A stretch of 64,000 bases of DNA, from NCBI GenBank assembly GCA_020081605.1, contig JAHREC010000011.1, forward strand, positions 2,170,001 to 2,234,000. Reading direction: 5' to 3'. How positions within the stretch are numbered: the stretch's first letter is position 1; each line of letters begins with the position of its first letter. Below the pieces are notes generated by a model. The model saw nothing but the letters and a program-made list of their open reading frames with translations, had not been told where the DNA came from and searched no databases. This document shows, in pieces, positions 37,982-49,851 of the stretch. Source of the DNA: Albifimbria verrucaria. Its lineage: Eukaryota; Ascomycota; Sordariomycetes; Hypocreales; Stachybotryaceae. Position numbers and translations under genes: made by a program.

Positions 37982-40900
37982 TCACAGAGCCCAATCATTC
38001 CGGTTATCATTTCCAGTAATGAAGGGCTCATCAATCCGCTTGATAGCAAAGTCGCTGCACAAAATACTGTGATATGTTAGTACGATGCTAAATTCACGAT
38101 CTCCCATGTCTTCGGGAACTTACCATGCTGAGGCCACCAAGGAGTCGAGCTCTGCAACTACCGCTTCCCGTTTGGGCCCACTGACCAATCCTTTGTGTAT
38201 TTGCATTTGCAGCTCCTTGATCCTCGATGCTTTCGCTACTCCTGCCTGCTCCAATACCCTCAGACCGAGACAATCAGAGTGGAATGAGTGCTGGCAGGGA
38301 AAGACGAAGAATTGCCTACTCAATAGTGGCAGTCCGCAAACGTAACACTTCTCACCAGGTTCAACAATAGCATAGCGGTGGTCCAATGCCGCAATGTCGA
38401 TCTTGATATTGGCGGCTGTTTGGGAGGACTCATCCATTTCCTTCTTTAATGAGTCGATATTACGGCTGTAGTCTTCAAGCGCACCGCAAATTTCTTCCTT
38501 GAAATCGTCAATAACAACGAAATCGGGGAAGAAAGGTATGAGGTCCTCGATTTTGAGGAGGTCGCATCGCTTGAGAAAGTCAATTGCGGTCTTGATGCCA
38601 TCTGATTGCGAAATAACTTTGCGGGCGACAGCGAGCCAGAGACGTTTCCGTAGCCGCGGGTTAGACATAGGTCTGTCTGCGATTACCGCGGCCAGCTCTA
38701 ACTCGTTGTGAGATAAAGCCAAATCAACCGCCTGCAGGTACTGGCCCATGCTTGTATAGATGTGAACGCAGGACAGGGTTCGGTGATGTTGGATGCACAA
38801 TCGCAAAGCGAAATCTGGGTCGTAGCGAGGCTCGTCCCCTTGGGCCTGCAAGTACGAGAGCAGACCTGACTCATCCTTGGCAGGATGAGAAGCATATATG
38901 GAAACAAGAGTGTTGTGAACTGCCGCGTCCTTTGAGTTTAGTTGATAGACAACGTAGTTCAAATATCGGATTGCCTGGTTCTGAGCAATGGCTCCTCCAG
39001 AAAAGGTACGATTGTATTCGAGCAACGCAGGAATAAGCTTCCGCGGCTTGAGGTCAGCATGCCGCATCAATATCTCAACCGTCTCTGCAGCAACATGCGT
39101 CATAAGCACACTACTGTATCGATAGAATACCTCGGCGTCTGTCTGCTTCTTCAGCACACCGAGAACTTCTGTCCATTTCTCTCGCTGAACCCAGTAAGAG
39201 AGGACATAATTGTAGTCGTTGACAGCATTTGCAAAGAAAAGCAGCTCCGTTTCCCTACCGTGACTGCTGATCACGTCGTAAACGGTCTTGCGGTCTAGGT
39301 CATGCTTGTATTTGGTGATGAAATCGTGGTACTCCTTCCTCACAGACTCCAGCAGATTCCGTGATTGTGTAGGATTGAGATTATCAGAAAGCTCCGCTTG
39401 GGTGATAATGGTGTCATCCAGCGAGTTGAGCTTTGCCATGAAGACTTCGACTAGCCAGGAAGCAATCATGACCCTTTGCATGATGGCCGATTTCTTTAGC
39501 GTAGCCAACTTTGTGAGTAGGAACTGCCGCAGAGCGTCTGACTGGTCATTATCTATGAAGCTCAGAGCAATGTCCTCAAAGGGCTTATTGCTTCGGCCGT
39601 ACACAGTCGCCGCTTCGTTCCAGTGCTTTTGCTGACCAAATGGTCACCATACGCAGCTGCAACCGTTTCCTTTTGAGTGTGCGAGCGTGCATGTTGCAGA
39701 GCTTCCTCAAAATGCTGTGTCTTCATGAGGATCTCCCAGACATTCCTGCCTTCGTCCCGAACTACAACTTCATATATTTCTTCTGACGTGAACAGCCAGA
39801 ACGTGTTTTTCTGCATGTCAACGGAGAAGCCAAGAGTTCTCTGGCCGGGGCGAAGAACGTCGTGTTCGGACACCATCTCTCCTGTGAGTCGGTTGGTGGT
39901 GTAGACGCGACCCCCATCAGAGTCACGATATGCCATTGAGTAAGAGCAATTCCATCAATTCCTTGTGATGTCCCTGGGCGCTTACCCGATGGTTCTTGAG
40001 TCGTGATCTGGGATTTCGGCAGCATCTTTGAATCTGAGAACACCTTAGAGCCCAAGCTACTATCCGTAGGCGTGTCCAGCAGCTTCCCGTGAAAGATACC
40101 CTGCGATGACAACCAAGCATATGCCCGTCCCGGGATGGTGCCATTATCTTGATCAGCTTCGGGGGTCGGGGATACGACGAGAGCAGAGTGAGCGGAAGGA
40201 GATGTCCGTGTAAGCTCATGTACCACGGGTTGTTCCGATTCAAACATCTTGGAGTAGACGGAGCCGCTGCCATCATGACTGTGGCCGATTTTGCCGACAA
40301 GATGAAATAGCCGACTCTGTGTGCTTATCATAACTCTGCGCGTATCCGACTTTCCCTGCAGATTATCTACCCAGAGGCCCGTTATAGGACCGTCGGGTAG
40401 CTTGTGTAGGTTCTTCAAGTGCTTCACCTCTTTCTTGTAGAACTCATTGGACGTCTCTATGAATGCTTCATAGATGTTGCCATCTGACGCTCCGATGAGA
40501 ATCTCTCTTGTCGATGCCGTCGGCAGTAAAGGGTTCCAAGCAACACTCTCTATGGATACACCGCGTAATCTTCCGAGAGGCCGAGGCTGTCGCGATTGCG
40601 AGTGAAGGTAATAGTTCTCGCCAAGTGTAGTGCAAATGATAAGATGCGACGCGGTCGAATCGAGGAACATGCGTCGGATTATGCCAATCTCTGACGGCTT
40701 CTTCGGCAGGTCGATATCTAAGCAAAGGACAATCAGCCAAAGCCTCGTGACGTGATCACTCAACAATTAGGCAGAACCCACCATCAATATCTTGGGGTCG
40801 ATTCAAGTCGATGCGAAGAATGCGCCCGTTGGATAGCGCAAGGATGATAACATTGTTGGCGACCTGCGCCGCGACAAAGTCGGCCGCGATGGAGAACTGC

Positions 40901-40992
40901 AGTTGCACGCGCTCGACAGTGAAGATGGGCAAGTCCTCGAGGCCGAGGGCGCCATTGGAGGCAACGAAGCCGTCGTTAGGATCCAGAGCCAT
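37982..40992 (-). CDS. VPS18: Vps18/Pep3, HOPS/CORVET tethering subunit
   Basis: Core subunit of the endosome/vacuole tethering complexes, about 963 residues. Order: N-terminal beta-propeller (Pep3/Vps18/deep-orange domain, about 40990-39700), alpha-solenoid with clathrin heavy-chain-type repeats (about 39700-38450), coiled coil, then a C-terminal RING-H2 finger (CYVCGLPLL...PCQHSFHSDCL...CILC). Introns at 40718-40781 and 38067-38123; the second splits the last CxxC pair and leads to a short tail ending NDWAL. Two frame breaks: one base short in a GGGGG run near 39915 (joining HIVTLMG to GRVYTTNRL) and in an AAAA run near 39625 (joining HLVSK to HWNEAATVYGRS). With both restored, the coding length is divisible by three. 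It works at the same organelle as the V-ATPase-like gene 150 bp away; the two genes converge. Confidence 0.93.
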
Positions 40993-41971
40993 GACGTTGT
41001 CTCAGTGCTGCATGGCCGTGCTGTACGATAGACCCGACACTAGCCCGCCCTCGACAACAGACTTTGGGGTGCCTGGTATGTTATGTCGGTGACGCAGGTT
41101 CGGGGTTCTTGGATCGGGGAGAGGCTGGAGCTGGAAGCTCGTTGATGGTTGTCGTGAGTCTGGGCCCCACTGCTTGAGCACCAACAAGCCCCTGCTTTGG
41201 TGCCTTCCAAAGCTGGGGAGCTTAACTCCTTGCGTAAGCCATGCATTACATCACCTTTCAGGAACCAGAGCTACAACCACTCTCCTAGGTACTCTCACCA
41301 GCCAGGACCAATATCTATATCGATATGCAACGTCTCGTCATCACAGGTTATACACCAGGACATTGAAGCCACGAGCATTTTTTAAACTAAACTGTTTTTT
41401 TTTTTTTCTGAAATAAAATCGCTATTACTCCATGTATATAAGAGTTGGCTGCTGGCTGCTGGCTGCAAGCTCAAGTGGTCATAAAATACTCATGCTGTTG
41501 TATACATATCATCAAAAGGTGAGATATCGCAGCCTTCCTTCTGTCCTTAATAGTTCATGTACAAATCCTCGACCCAAACGAGGCCCGATTCCGACTGTCG
41601 GCCTTTTTCTTGACGCAACTGACCCTAAGCATCATAACATACATATTGCACAAACCGCAAACCAAACGAGGTATTCCCAAACCCGTAAGAGAATGAAGCG
41701 CGCCACTCGCAGCCGTGGTATCGTGATTTCAGGCGCCCCAATTGACAAAGGGAAAGGGGAAAAATCCAAAGTAGTGATGATGCGTCCTTCAAATATTGCA
41801 CGAAAGCGCTGTCGTTACTCTCCACACGACGTCGAGTGCAATTTCCTAGGCGCCAAGACAGAATTACTGCCATAAAATCGATGACGATAATGCTTCATCC
41901 TGAAGAATAAACAAACAAATGGGAATAAAAGAGAAGAAAGAGAAAGGTGTATCTGTAATGTCGGAGAATTT
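40993..41971. other. Intergenic region: VPS18 promoter and methyltransferase 3' side
   Basis: About 1 kb between two minus-strand genes. A T run near 41397-41408 is present. Opposite-strand frames of 147 and 82 codons overlap around 41430-41875 and have no family resemblance; I treat them as chance. Confidence 0.5.
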
Positions 41972-43464
41972 TTATTTCCGAATGTCAAGTACGGTAATCT
42001 TAGTCTCAGGCAATAATGGTGAAGTTGAGGCTCCGTCGGTCCCCACGGCTGGACGTTTTTCGCTGGGACTTCTCGAAGGAGTAGGGCGTTTTTGATAAGA
42101 GGAGCTCACGGCATCGTGGGGTTTCCGAGCGACAACAGTTCGCATCTTAAACTGCAAGCTCTTGGATTTCTCGGGGTCCTTTGCGAGATTGGTCAACTCT
42201 CGGGCTGAGCTCTCGCAAAGTGCCCTGCAGATTTCGGGATCATAGCCCATCTGCTCCGTCAGGAGTCTCATGTACCTGGCCTCAAACATATCTAGGCATG
42301 CCAGGAGCCAAATCTTGCCAGCCGTCTTCTCGGCAACGGTAATGGGGATAACGTATTCAGTGACCGTGACGTCCACGAAGCCGGCGTCCATGAACTGTCG
42401 AGGGTCTAAATGTGCACAGCCCAACGGTCGGCCTGCTTTCATCGCGGCAATATCAAGATCGCGCGAAATTTTGTGAAGAGGAGATTCTTCAGGGAACTGG
42501 CTAACAAAGCGGTCGATATAATCGGCAGCATCAAAATCCTGCACTTCAATCCATCCACCTGGTTTTATCGAGTAAAATGCATTGTCATAGATAAACGACC
42601 AGTCTCGAAAGGCACCTTCGAGCATACGGAAGTGGATCAAATCGTAAAAGTCTGGTAGTCGGTCCCAGTCTTCAGCGTCCTCGATTTCGAAAAAGACGTT
42701 CATAGGCACGCTTTTTGTCTCGGCAATTGCGGATATGTCGGTGCCAACAACATCGCAGTCTGGAAATAGCTCGGCGACCCGAATAGCCCAATCACCAGTG
42801 CCGGTGCCAACATCGAGGATATGGCTAGGGTTTTCAAGAGGCACCATGGTTGGCTCGCCATCAAGAACGTAGAGAAAGACTTGATTCAGCAAGGAAAGGC
42901 GTAATTGCTCAATCTCATCGTTGGGCATATGATAATGCCGACAATAGCGGCGGTCGTACATTTCGCGGTAGTCTAAGTCTTGCGCCCACAAAGAGCGTGT
43001 TGAGGCAGCGCTGTGCCGAACATGTCAGCAAACCCGGCAGTCCCTCCCGAGGGTATGGGCAGTGGCAAAGCATGGGGGCCAACTCACATCTCCGGGCCTA
43101 AAACAAAACTCGCAGGTCCTGCTGACCCATACGGCCTCTCTGTCCTATGTGGACTCGGTATTCGTGGGTAATGACTCGATGGGTATAGGGAAAGAGTATC
43201 GCCCTCACCAGGGTCGAGCCTTTCGTCCTCCGGCACACTATCTAAACTTGAGTTGTCGATCGGGTCCTCATCGGTATCCAAAACGCTGGTCATGTTCGTT
43301 TGCGCACCGTCGCTGGCGGTGGCCTGCTCGCTGAAAGTGTCGTCGCTGGATTGCCTGCCGCTTTGAACGGCATTGGAATCGTCGGATGACATAGTACTCA
43401 ATCTGCAGTTAGATGATCGTCGACGGGCGCCGGTTTGCTGTTGGAGTCGTCGTTTCTTAGCCAT
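41972..43464 (-). CDS. LaeA-like SAM-dependent methyltransferase
   Basis: Class I methyltransferase of about 471 residues, LaeA/UMTA type. Exons 43464-43088 and 43010-41972, intron of 77 nt (GTGAGT...CACAG). Residues 1-125 are Ser/Asp-rich, basic at the start and disordered-looking. The catalytic part opens with the YREMYDRRYCRHYHMPNDEIEQLRL-type block common to this family, then SAM motif I ILDVGTGTGDWAIRVAE, motif II acidic DVVGTDIS, and post-motifs FYDLIHFRMLEGAFRDW and IKPGGWIEVQDF. A basic Ser/Pro-rich extension follows. Family knowledge: LaeA in the velvet complex controls secondary metabolism and development, but fungi have many LaeA-like paralogues with other roles, and the true substrate here is unknown. 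The frame is intact. No biosynthetic cluster is adjacent, so a global role or an unrelated one are both open. Confidence 0.9.
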
Positions 43465-46275
43465 GGGCGTGTGGGGGTTGAGAGCTATCGCAAAGGGAGC
43501 TTCGGAGCGGCAGCCGACGACATTATATTACGGATGAGACGAAGGGGGAAAGGCGTGGCAGAAGGCAAAAAGATTCGCTAGCAGTGAGAAAAGAGCGTCG
43601 GAGAGTGGCGGCGATGAATATCCGACAAGAGCAACGGGTTATGGCAGTCTGCGACGCGCGAAGGTCGCACGGCCGCACGAAAGGTGGAAGCTGGGACGGG
43701 ACGGGGACAATGGAGATGCCGTAGTTGCAAAGGTGACAGTGGGATGGTGCGACGACGAGGAATATCAGGCGGCGACGATCTGGGGGTTGACGAAGGACTG
43801 GGACAGATGAGGAAAAGCGTGCTGGGTCAAGGCCCGGCCACTAGGTGTTGATAGCGTGAAGACAAGGGGAGGGGGTCTCCTGGTTGGGGTATCTCGCACG
43901 GGATTGGAGACGGGAGGGAGAAGCGAGGTGGACTTGGATGCAGCTTGGGCGACTAGGAGGTTTAGCTAAACCTTTTAGTGATCTGCGTACCGCGCAACGG
44001 CTGCTTGGGCTTAGGCCGAGCTCGCCCAGAGCTGCGGCACGCGTAAGACAGGTTTGAGTGGGATCTAAGGCAGGTCAAAGGCCAGTGAGGCAAGGCAATG
44101 TAAGGTAAGCGGGTAAGAAACAAGTCAGTGGCTTCTGGGACGATTATTCGTGACTTGGCAGAGATGGTGGTCTCGGTAATTAGTCATGATTCGGGATTGA
44201 TGGGTGGTGAGGCTGCTGTCAAAGAGGGGGTCCTGGTGCTCTTCAGGTATCTCCTTAATAACTCGGTGCATCGTTCAACCTCAGAACGTGACGAGAGTCG
44301 AGCACCCTTGGCTTTCGCAGACGAAGCAGCGTTCTAGGATGGCACGACAGCGCGAGTAATAATAAAAATGCGTGCACCTATAGCAACTAGGCCGGATCGA
44401 AGCATCGTCGACCCAAGGCAAGCGAGGGCCACGAAACCCCGTGGAGCTGCTCGCTCGTCAACGTACATAACCGACAGGCTGGGGACCCAGCAGCAGGGAG
44501 AAAAGGCGCTGTCTCTGGTTGGTTCCATGTGCTGCACCTCCCATGCGCTCTGGACAGCAGCGACACGAACTGCAGTTGCTGGAACCTGGGACCAGGGGTT
44601 CCCAATGGACGGGGAACAGCAGCACCAGGCCCAAGACCACTAGCGTCCACGTCTAGGCCCTGCACAAGGCCTGAGCCTGCCGCCTGCTGGTGCTCATGTT
44701 GGTGACCTCTCACAATCCACTTTACGCTGCTGCGTCTGTGCTTGGGAACGGATCCGTCCTAACCTTGCTGGGCCACACCAGCGTAGCATTGCAGCTCTCG
44801 TCGTGCTTTCTCTGCATGCGTCTGGAACCTCTGCGGTCCCCTATTGACTGCATCGTGCTGCTTGCTGACTCTACGTCTCTGGTTCTTGGTTCACATCTCC
44901 CCACCCATGCATGGGACTCGCATCTCTGACCTGAACCAAATCTTGCAACCCGCACATGTTTACGGCACGTGTGCCCCGTAATATCTGTCATCTGTCAGCT
45001 GTGTGTTGAACACGATGCTTGTGTGTCCTACCAAGATACAGGCCCAGGTATCTGTAAGCTTGCAAAGTATGCCTTACCGAACTTACCCGGGTGCAGGATG
45101 ATCTTGGTACTACCTGTGTTTTGCCTACGTTTGGCCAATCACACGAGTTGGATGAAATCGGCCCTCACCACCACTCTCGCCCTCACCCTCACCCTCACCC
45201 TCACCGTACCGTATTGCTATGTGTATAGAACAGCCTCCTGGGCTGATTAATCTCACCTGCCACCCCACGGTACTTCAACATCCGTCTTGCTCCCAAAGTA
45301 CCAATATGCCACCAACCTCAGCTACGGTAGCTCAACCTCTCCCACCTGTATATCTCTTTTCGCCGTTGCGACGTATACAGTTGCTATCTCGGTGTCTTGT
45401 TCAAGCCCGATAAACCCCACCACTCCACGTCTGTAGGAACACCTCCAAGCCTGACATCCTGGCCCGCGAGCTTATATGAGCACAGACGCCCAGGATCCTG
45501 AAGATATGCCAAGGATCGGGAAACGGTTGCAAGGAAGTTGTTCCCTTGACCACCAATCGCAGTTGGCCGCATTCTCGGATTTTATCCGTAGTCGACAGAC
45601 CCCGTCAACCCCTTGGTGTAGACTTTTGAACCAACTTGGCATCGAACCGGGTCAATTTGGATGGGCTTCGTCACCAGCCTGATAATCGTAATATGTGTGG
45701 ACAATTTAATGAGGCTACCGCCACAGATGTGCGTCTTGCGTTCTCGGTTTCGTAGGATTCGTAACACATTGTTGTCTCGATTCTGGCTCCTCGCCCATGC
45801 GGGCACCGGCCGTCCGTCCTCGCCTACCCCTGACCTCGTCGATACAGGATCCTTAGCCCTATCCAGCACAGAAAAAACCACGGTCATGGCATCCTCGCCA
45901 GGACTAGCTTCGGGAAGGCCGTTATGCAGCACGCACGAGCCCACATATTCAGGTCACCATGGCTGCCCATGTTTCTACAGCCAACATCTCGACACACAAG
46001 GGGTGGCGATCGGTCTGCACTGCTGCAATGGCGATGGCCTTATGCGGTCATTTGGATCAGGGTTGCCACTTGTTTGTGACCATTATTATTCAAAAACTCC
46101 TCTATCCTACTCCAGAACATGCTTCGTGTGAACCCCTGGTTCTGAAAATGTCAACGTAGCTGTCTCCCCTGCCCTCCGAGGGCCTGACGATTCAGTCGAC
46201 GATCTAAGGATATCCCTCTATCCCGAAACATCACGGTGACTGCCTCCATAATCCTCCAGGTTCCACAGTGCTTGC
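43465..46275. other. 2.8-kb intergenic region
   Basis: Upstream of the LaeA-like gene and downstream of the dehydratase. No supported gene; open frames are short and opposed. Contains the CCCTCA repeat at 45180-45205. Confidence 0.5.
45180..45205. repeat. (CCCTCA)4 repeat
   Basis: Four perfect CCCTCA units plus CC. It differs by one base from the fungal telomere unit CCCTAA, but there is no true telomere repeat around it. Confidence 0.9.
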
Positions 46276-47601
46276 TTACCTGTCCTCATCATCGTAACAC
46301 TTATCGCCTGCTTGTGGCGGCTCGTCTTTGATCAAGTTCACATAGTCCGCCATCACCTCTCCTTCACTGACGATGGGGAACGGTGTGAGGACATGACTGA
46401 TGTCACCCCACCATACCTCGCCAAAGCGTTTGTACCACTCCACCGTCAACTTGAGCCCTTCTTCCAGATTTGTCTTTGGCTCCCACCCAAGCTTCCGGAG
46501 TTTGGTTCCGTCCACGGCATATCTACGGTCGTTGTACGGCCGGTCATGCGTATACTTGATCCACTTGCGCCGCTCCTCTGGCGTGTCGTGAGGGATTTCC
46601 ATTGCGTCGAGAAGCTTGTAACAGAGCTCTAAATTAGAAACTTCGTCGTACGAGCCTACATTATATATGTGCCCCGTCAGCCCCTTGTGAAGTATTGTGT
46701 CAAAGGCATCGGCGGCATCGCCAGCGAACAGGTATCTCCTGGTTGGCCTGCCATCTCCATGAAGAACTACAGGCCGACCTCGATTCAAGAGACATGCAAA
46801 TTTGGGTATTATCTCTGCTGAAAACGTTAGTTGCTGGGAACTTTATCAACTGGTCTGGGCCGTCGGATCCTCACTTTCTGGATATTGATGTGGCCCATAA
46901 ACATTGTTGCTACGAACAATGATAACAGGAAGTTTGAAGCTTTTTTGGTAGGAGTGCACCAGCATTTCCGCCGCTGCCTTGCTGGCTGCATATGGATTGG
47001 TGGGTGCAAGGATGCTCGACTCAAGGAGCTCATCCTCATCCTCCTTAACCTCGCCGTAGACCTCGTCCGTCGAGATGTGGATGAATCGTTTGATGCCAAC
47101 CTTCTTGGCGCTTTCGAGGAGGACATGGGTGCCATACACGTTCGTATGGGTGAAACCATATGAGTTCCCAAAACTAAGGTCAACGTGCGATTGTGCAGCG
47201 AAATGCAAGACGGTATCAATCTTGTGCTTCTCCATACAATCCAACACCTCATTTGGATGAGTAATGTCTCCTTTATAAAACCTGAAATTAGGCTTGCCGT
47301 TCAGAACTCGAGTGTTATTCTCTGACGAGCAGTAATCCAGCTTGTCGAACGAGACAACATTGTACGCCTCAGAATAGTTCAGGGTGAGATGCCGAACCAC
47401 CCAACAAGCACTATTCTCGTTAGCATCGGAACTCAAAAGATGGCTCATGTTAACATTGACTTCGACTCACATGAATCCAGCACCGCCAGTGACCATAATA
47501 TTCCTGACATCTGAACGCGGCGTAAATTTGGTCGTGCCCATCAGGACCGGCGCTTCCCGCCATATTCCATCATCAGGGACATGCTTGCCCTTCCCATTCA
47601 T
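46276..47601 (-). CDS. NDP-glucose 4,6-dehydratase (RmlB/RHM-like)
   Basis: Short-chain dehydrogenase of 401 residues converting UDP- (or dTDP-) glucose to the 4-keto-6-deoxy sugar, the first step to rhamnose. Exons 47601-47471, 47410-46875 and 46814-46276; introns are 60 nt each, the second with a tandem CAGCAG acceptor where only the downstream AG gives YPEKIIPKF. Motifs: an N-terminal extension of about 34 residues, then NAD-binding VTGGAGFIACW, HFAAQSHVD, active-site STDEVYGEV, YAASKAAAE (catalytic Tyr/Lys) and the substrate-binding HGDGRPTRRYLFAGDAADAF. The acidic C-terminus ends at a stop overlapping a donor-like GTAAGC, so an additional 3' exon cannot be excluded. The frame is intact. 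Fungi lacking dTDP-rhamnose generally use the UDP sugar; the reductase partner is not in this window. Confidence 0.92.
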
Positions 47602-48295
47602 TCTGCCTACCATTAGTCAGTCAACCCTAGGTTGATCTCAAGATTGTGCATCGTGAGATGTTGCGGGTATGCGTACCGTGCATAGTCCTGGAGCATCTTG
47701 CCGAGCTCAACCTTGCAAGGCTCAAGTTTTCCGTGCTGCACCTTTGTCTGTTGAGCGCTCGATCGTGAAGACCTAGTTGCCGAGGCTATCGCGGCCGGGT
47801 CATGGCAGCCCGGAAAACCGAACAATGATGCAGAGTGGCGGTGATGCTGCAGCACAGGACACACAGCAGCGCGGATGTAACACCACCTGTACTCAGAACC
47901 CAGACTGACGTAGGTCTTGGGCTGCGCCTAAGACGTACTCCGTTTTCACAACTAATATTCTCACGTCAGGGTCCACAGAGACGGATGAGGTTATTTCTTC
48001 ATTCTTATGCCACAGGCAATTGTTTCACCCCAAGAGAACAGCATAGTCCCCTTTTGGTCTAGCGTACAACTACCCTAACATAGACTGATACTGGTAGGAG
48101 AATCAAGTTTAGCACTCTCGAAGCTCGTAGAATCGCTGGAATGCCCGACATTGTCAACTCATCGCCCTTCATGCTTCGTCACGAGCCGCATTCGGATGTT
48201 TGATTCACGGTATATGGCGCCTAGTTGTCATCAAATTGGTTCATCGGGTATCGGATCATTGTGTCTCCTGCTCCATCTATCACCTGTAAACTTGT
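47602..48295. other. Intergenic region upstream of the dehydratase
   Basis: About 0.7 kb between the dehydratase start and the RPF1 stop. No gene seen. Confidence 0.5.
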
Positions 48296-49536
48296 CTATA
48301 GATTGAAACGCTTACGATCCTTCTCCATCTTGGCCTTCCACTCCCACTGCGTCGCATCTAATCCCTCGCTGCCTGCACGTCCAATACCCTTGTCCACTCT
48401 CCGCAACTTCATGGTGAATCGCGGGCCAAGCTCTTGCAGACCTGCTCTGATGTCCTCCACACCCTTGACTTCCTTGCCATCAGTTCCCACGATGCTCTTT
48501 TCTGTCTGGCGCTTCTCGCGGAAGACGTAGCGGTGACGCCGCACAAAGATGTAATCACGCTGGTTGTGCAGCGTCACTACTTGCCGACCCACGAACTCAG
48601 GGCTAGGCGGGAACAGTGTCATAAAAAGCTTTGCCGTCAACAAACCAAGAGGTGTCTTGAAGTTGTTAAGAAGCAACTCCGGGTAATGGTTGGTGGGGTT
48701 GCCGTGACCTGGCAGCTTTCGTCCCTCAATCCAGTTCGAAATTGAGAAGTGGAACGTCGGACCTGAGGGCAGGTGCACAACGGACAGCCCCACGGGCTTC
48801 TTGAGGTCCTCCTTCAGAAGGAGGACAGTAGTGTAATCACGGTTGGTTGCAAATTTGCAAATCTCCCGAAGTGAGTACTTGTGACCGTAGCGGTGACCGG
48901 AACGTGGAATATATGTGCTGTTGGGGAAGAGAGTGCAGAGGAGTCGAGCTTCTTCGTGAATCGTTGAGTTGAGTGAGGTGGTGAGGAGAACTTTCGGCGT
49001 AGGAGGAGGCACGTCGCTAAAGAGGGAAGGAAACTTGAGAGCGAGAGATGACGGGGTCAAATCGAGATTTGTGCTCGTCGTGGAGGGGCGGTGCTGTTGT
49101 CCCTCCGGGCTCTCTTCTCGCGTTGCTTCTCGAGAGCTGCCTGTCGAGCCTCGTCGTCTTCATCATCTGACCCAAGCATACTGTCATCGTCGTCATCGCT
49201 GTCCTCGTCCATCTTCATGCTTGCCTCATGGGCAGCTTGCTCCTCGGCTTCGGCTTCTTCGATGCGCCGTCGCTTAAGCTTCTCCAAATCCACCTGAGCG
49301 CCGAGACTGTCATCGTCTGCATCGTCCCATACACGCTTGTCGTCAATGGTAAGCGGCTTATTCTTGGCCAGACGGGCGGCCTTGAGCTCCGGGTTCTTGT
49401 CTTCCTCCTTCTTTCGGCGAAAGCGCTCATCGCGCCTTTCCTTGCCTGTGATCTTCTTTCGTTGCACAAACAGCTCTTGGCGCTTGAGCTTGTTCGCCGA
49501 CTTGAGCGCGCTCTCGGATGGTTTCGAGAAACCCAT
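48296..49536 (-). CDS. RPF1: Rpf1, Brix-domain 60S ribosome biogenesis factor
   Basis: Nucleolar protein needed for processing of 27S pre-rRNA and 60S assembly; about 413 residues, intronless. N-terminal part: Lys/Arg-rich segment (SANKLKRQELFVQRKK), acidic stretch around 49150-49210, then the Brix domain from about 49040 (PKVLLTTSLNST, FPNSTYIPRSGHRYGHKY, GLSVVHLPSGPTFHFSISN, FVGRQVVTLHNQRDYIFVRRHRY). One frame break near 49083-49087: a CCCC run one base short in the coding sense separates the two halves; restoring it gives a length divisible by three and a continuous STAPS-TTSTNLDLTPSS joint. The start at 49536 is 315 bp from the NOC3 start on the other strand, so the pair probably shares a promoter. 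Confidence 0.93.
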
Positions 49537-49851
49537 ATTGAGTCTTAGTCACTTCACTTGCTCGAAGCAATTGGTTTGCGGCAAGCCTCAAATAGAAAAG
49601 TTAGAAAGACGACTGGGTGCTTCAGATTTTGGAGGGCCGTGGTCCCTGGTCCTAGCTTGGCCTGGGTGGCAGAAAATTCCAAAATTTTGGCGGTGTAGCT
49701 CCAGCTCGGACGGTGATTGGCTAGGATAACGATCTGGGTCCGCATCCACTATCGATAGAGCGAACTTCACAATGAGTTTTTGAACAGAACCCCATGAAAT
49801 CCTTGCGCACTGCCCATTGAACGCTCAAAGGGAAGGACTTGAAGCGGCAAT
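49537..49851. promoter_or_regulatory. Bidirectional promoter of RPF1 and NOC3
   Basis: 315 bp between divergent starts of two ribosome-biogenesis genes. Seen directly: a perfect 12-bp palindrome CCAAAATTTTGG at 49679-49690, an 8-bp palindrome TATCGATA at 49750-49757, and ATTGG (inverted CCAAT) near 49568 and 49714. The A/T-rich palindrome recalls the yeast RRPE element, but that equivalence is only an inference. Confidence 0.6.

Noticed and set aside
41432..41875. 147-codon + frame between VPS18 and the methyltransferase
   Set aside because: Lies in 3' UTR/promoter space, is opposed by an open minus-strand frame, and has no recognisable domain.
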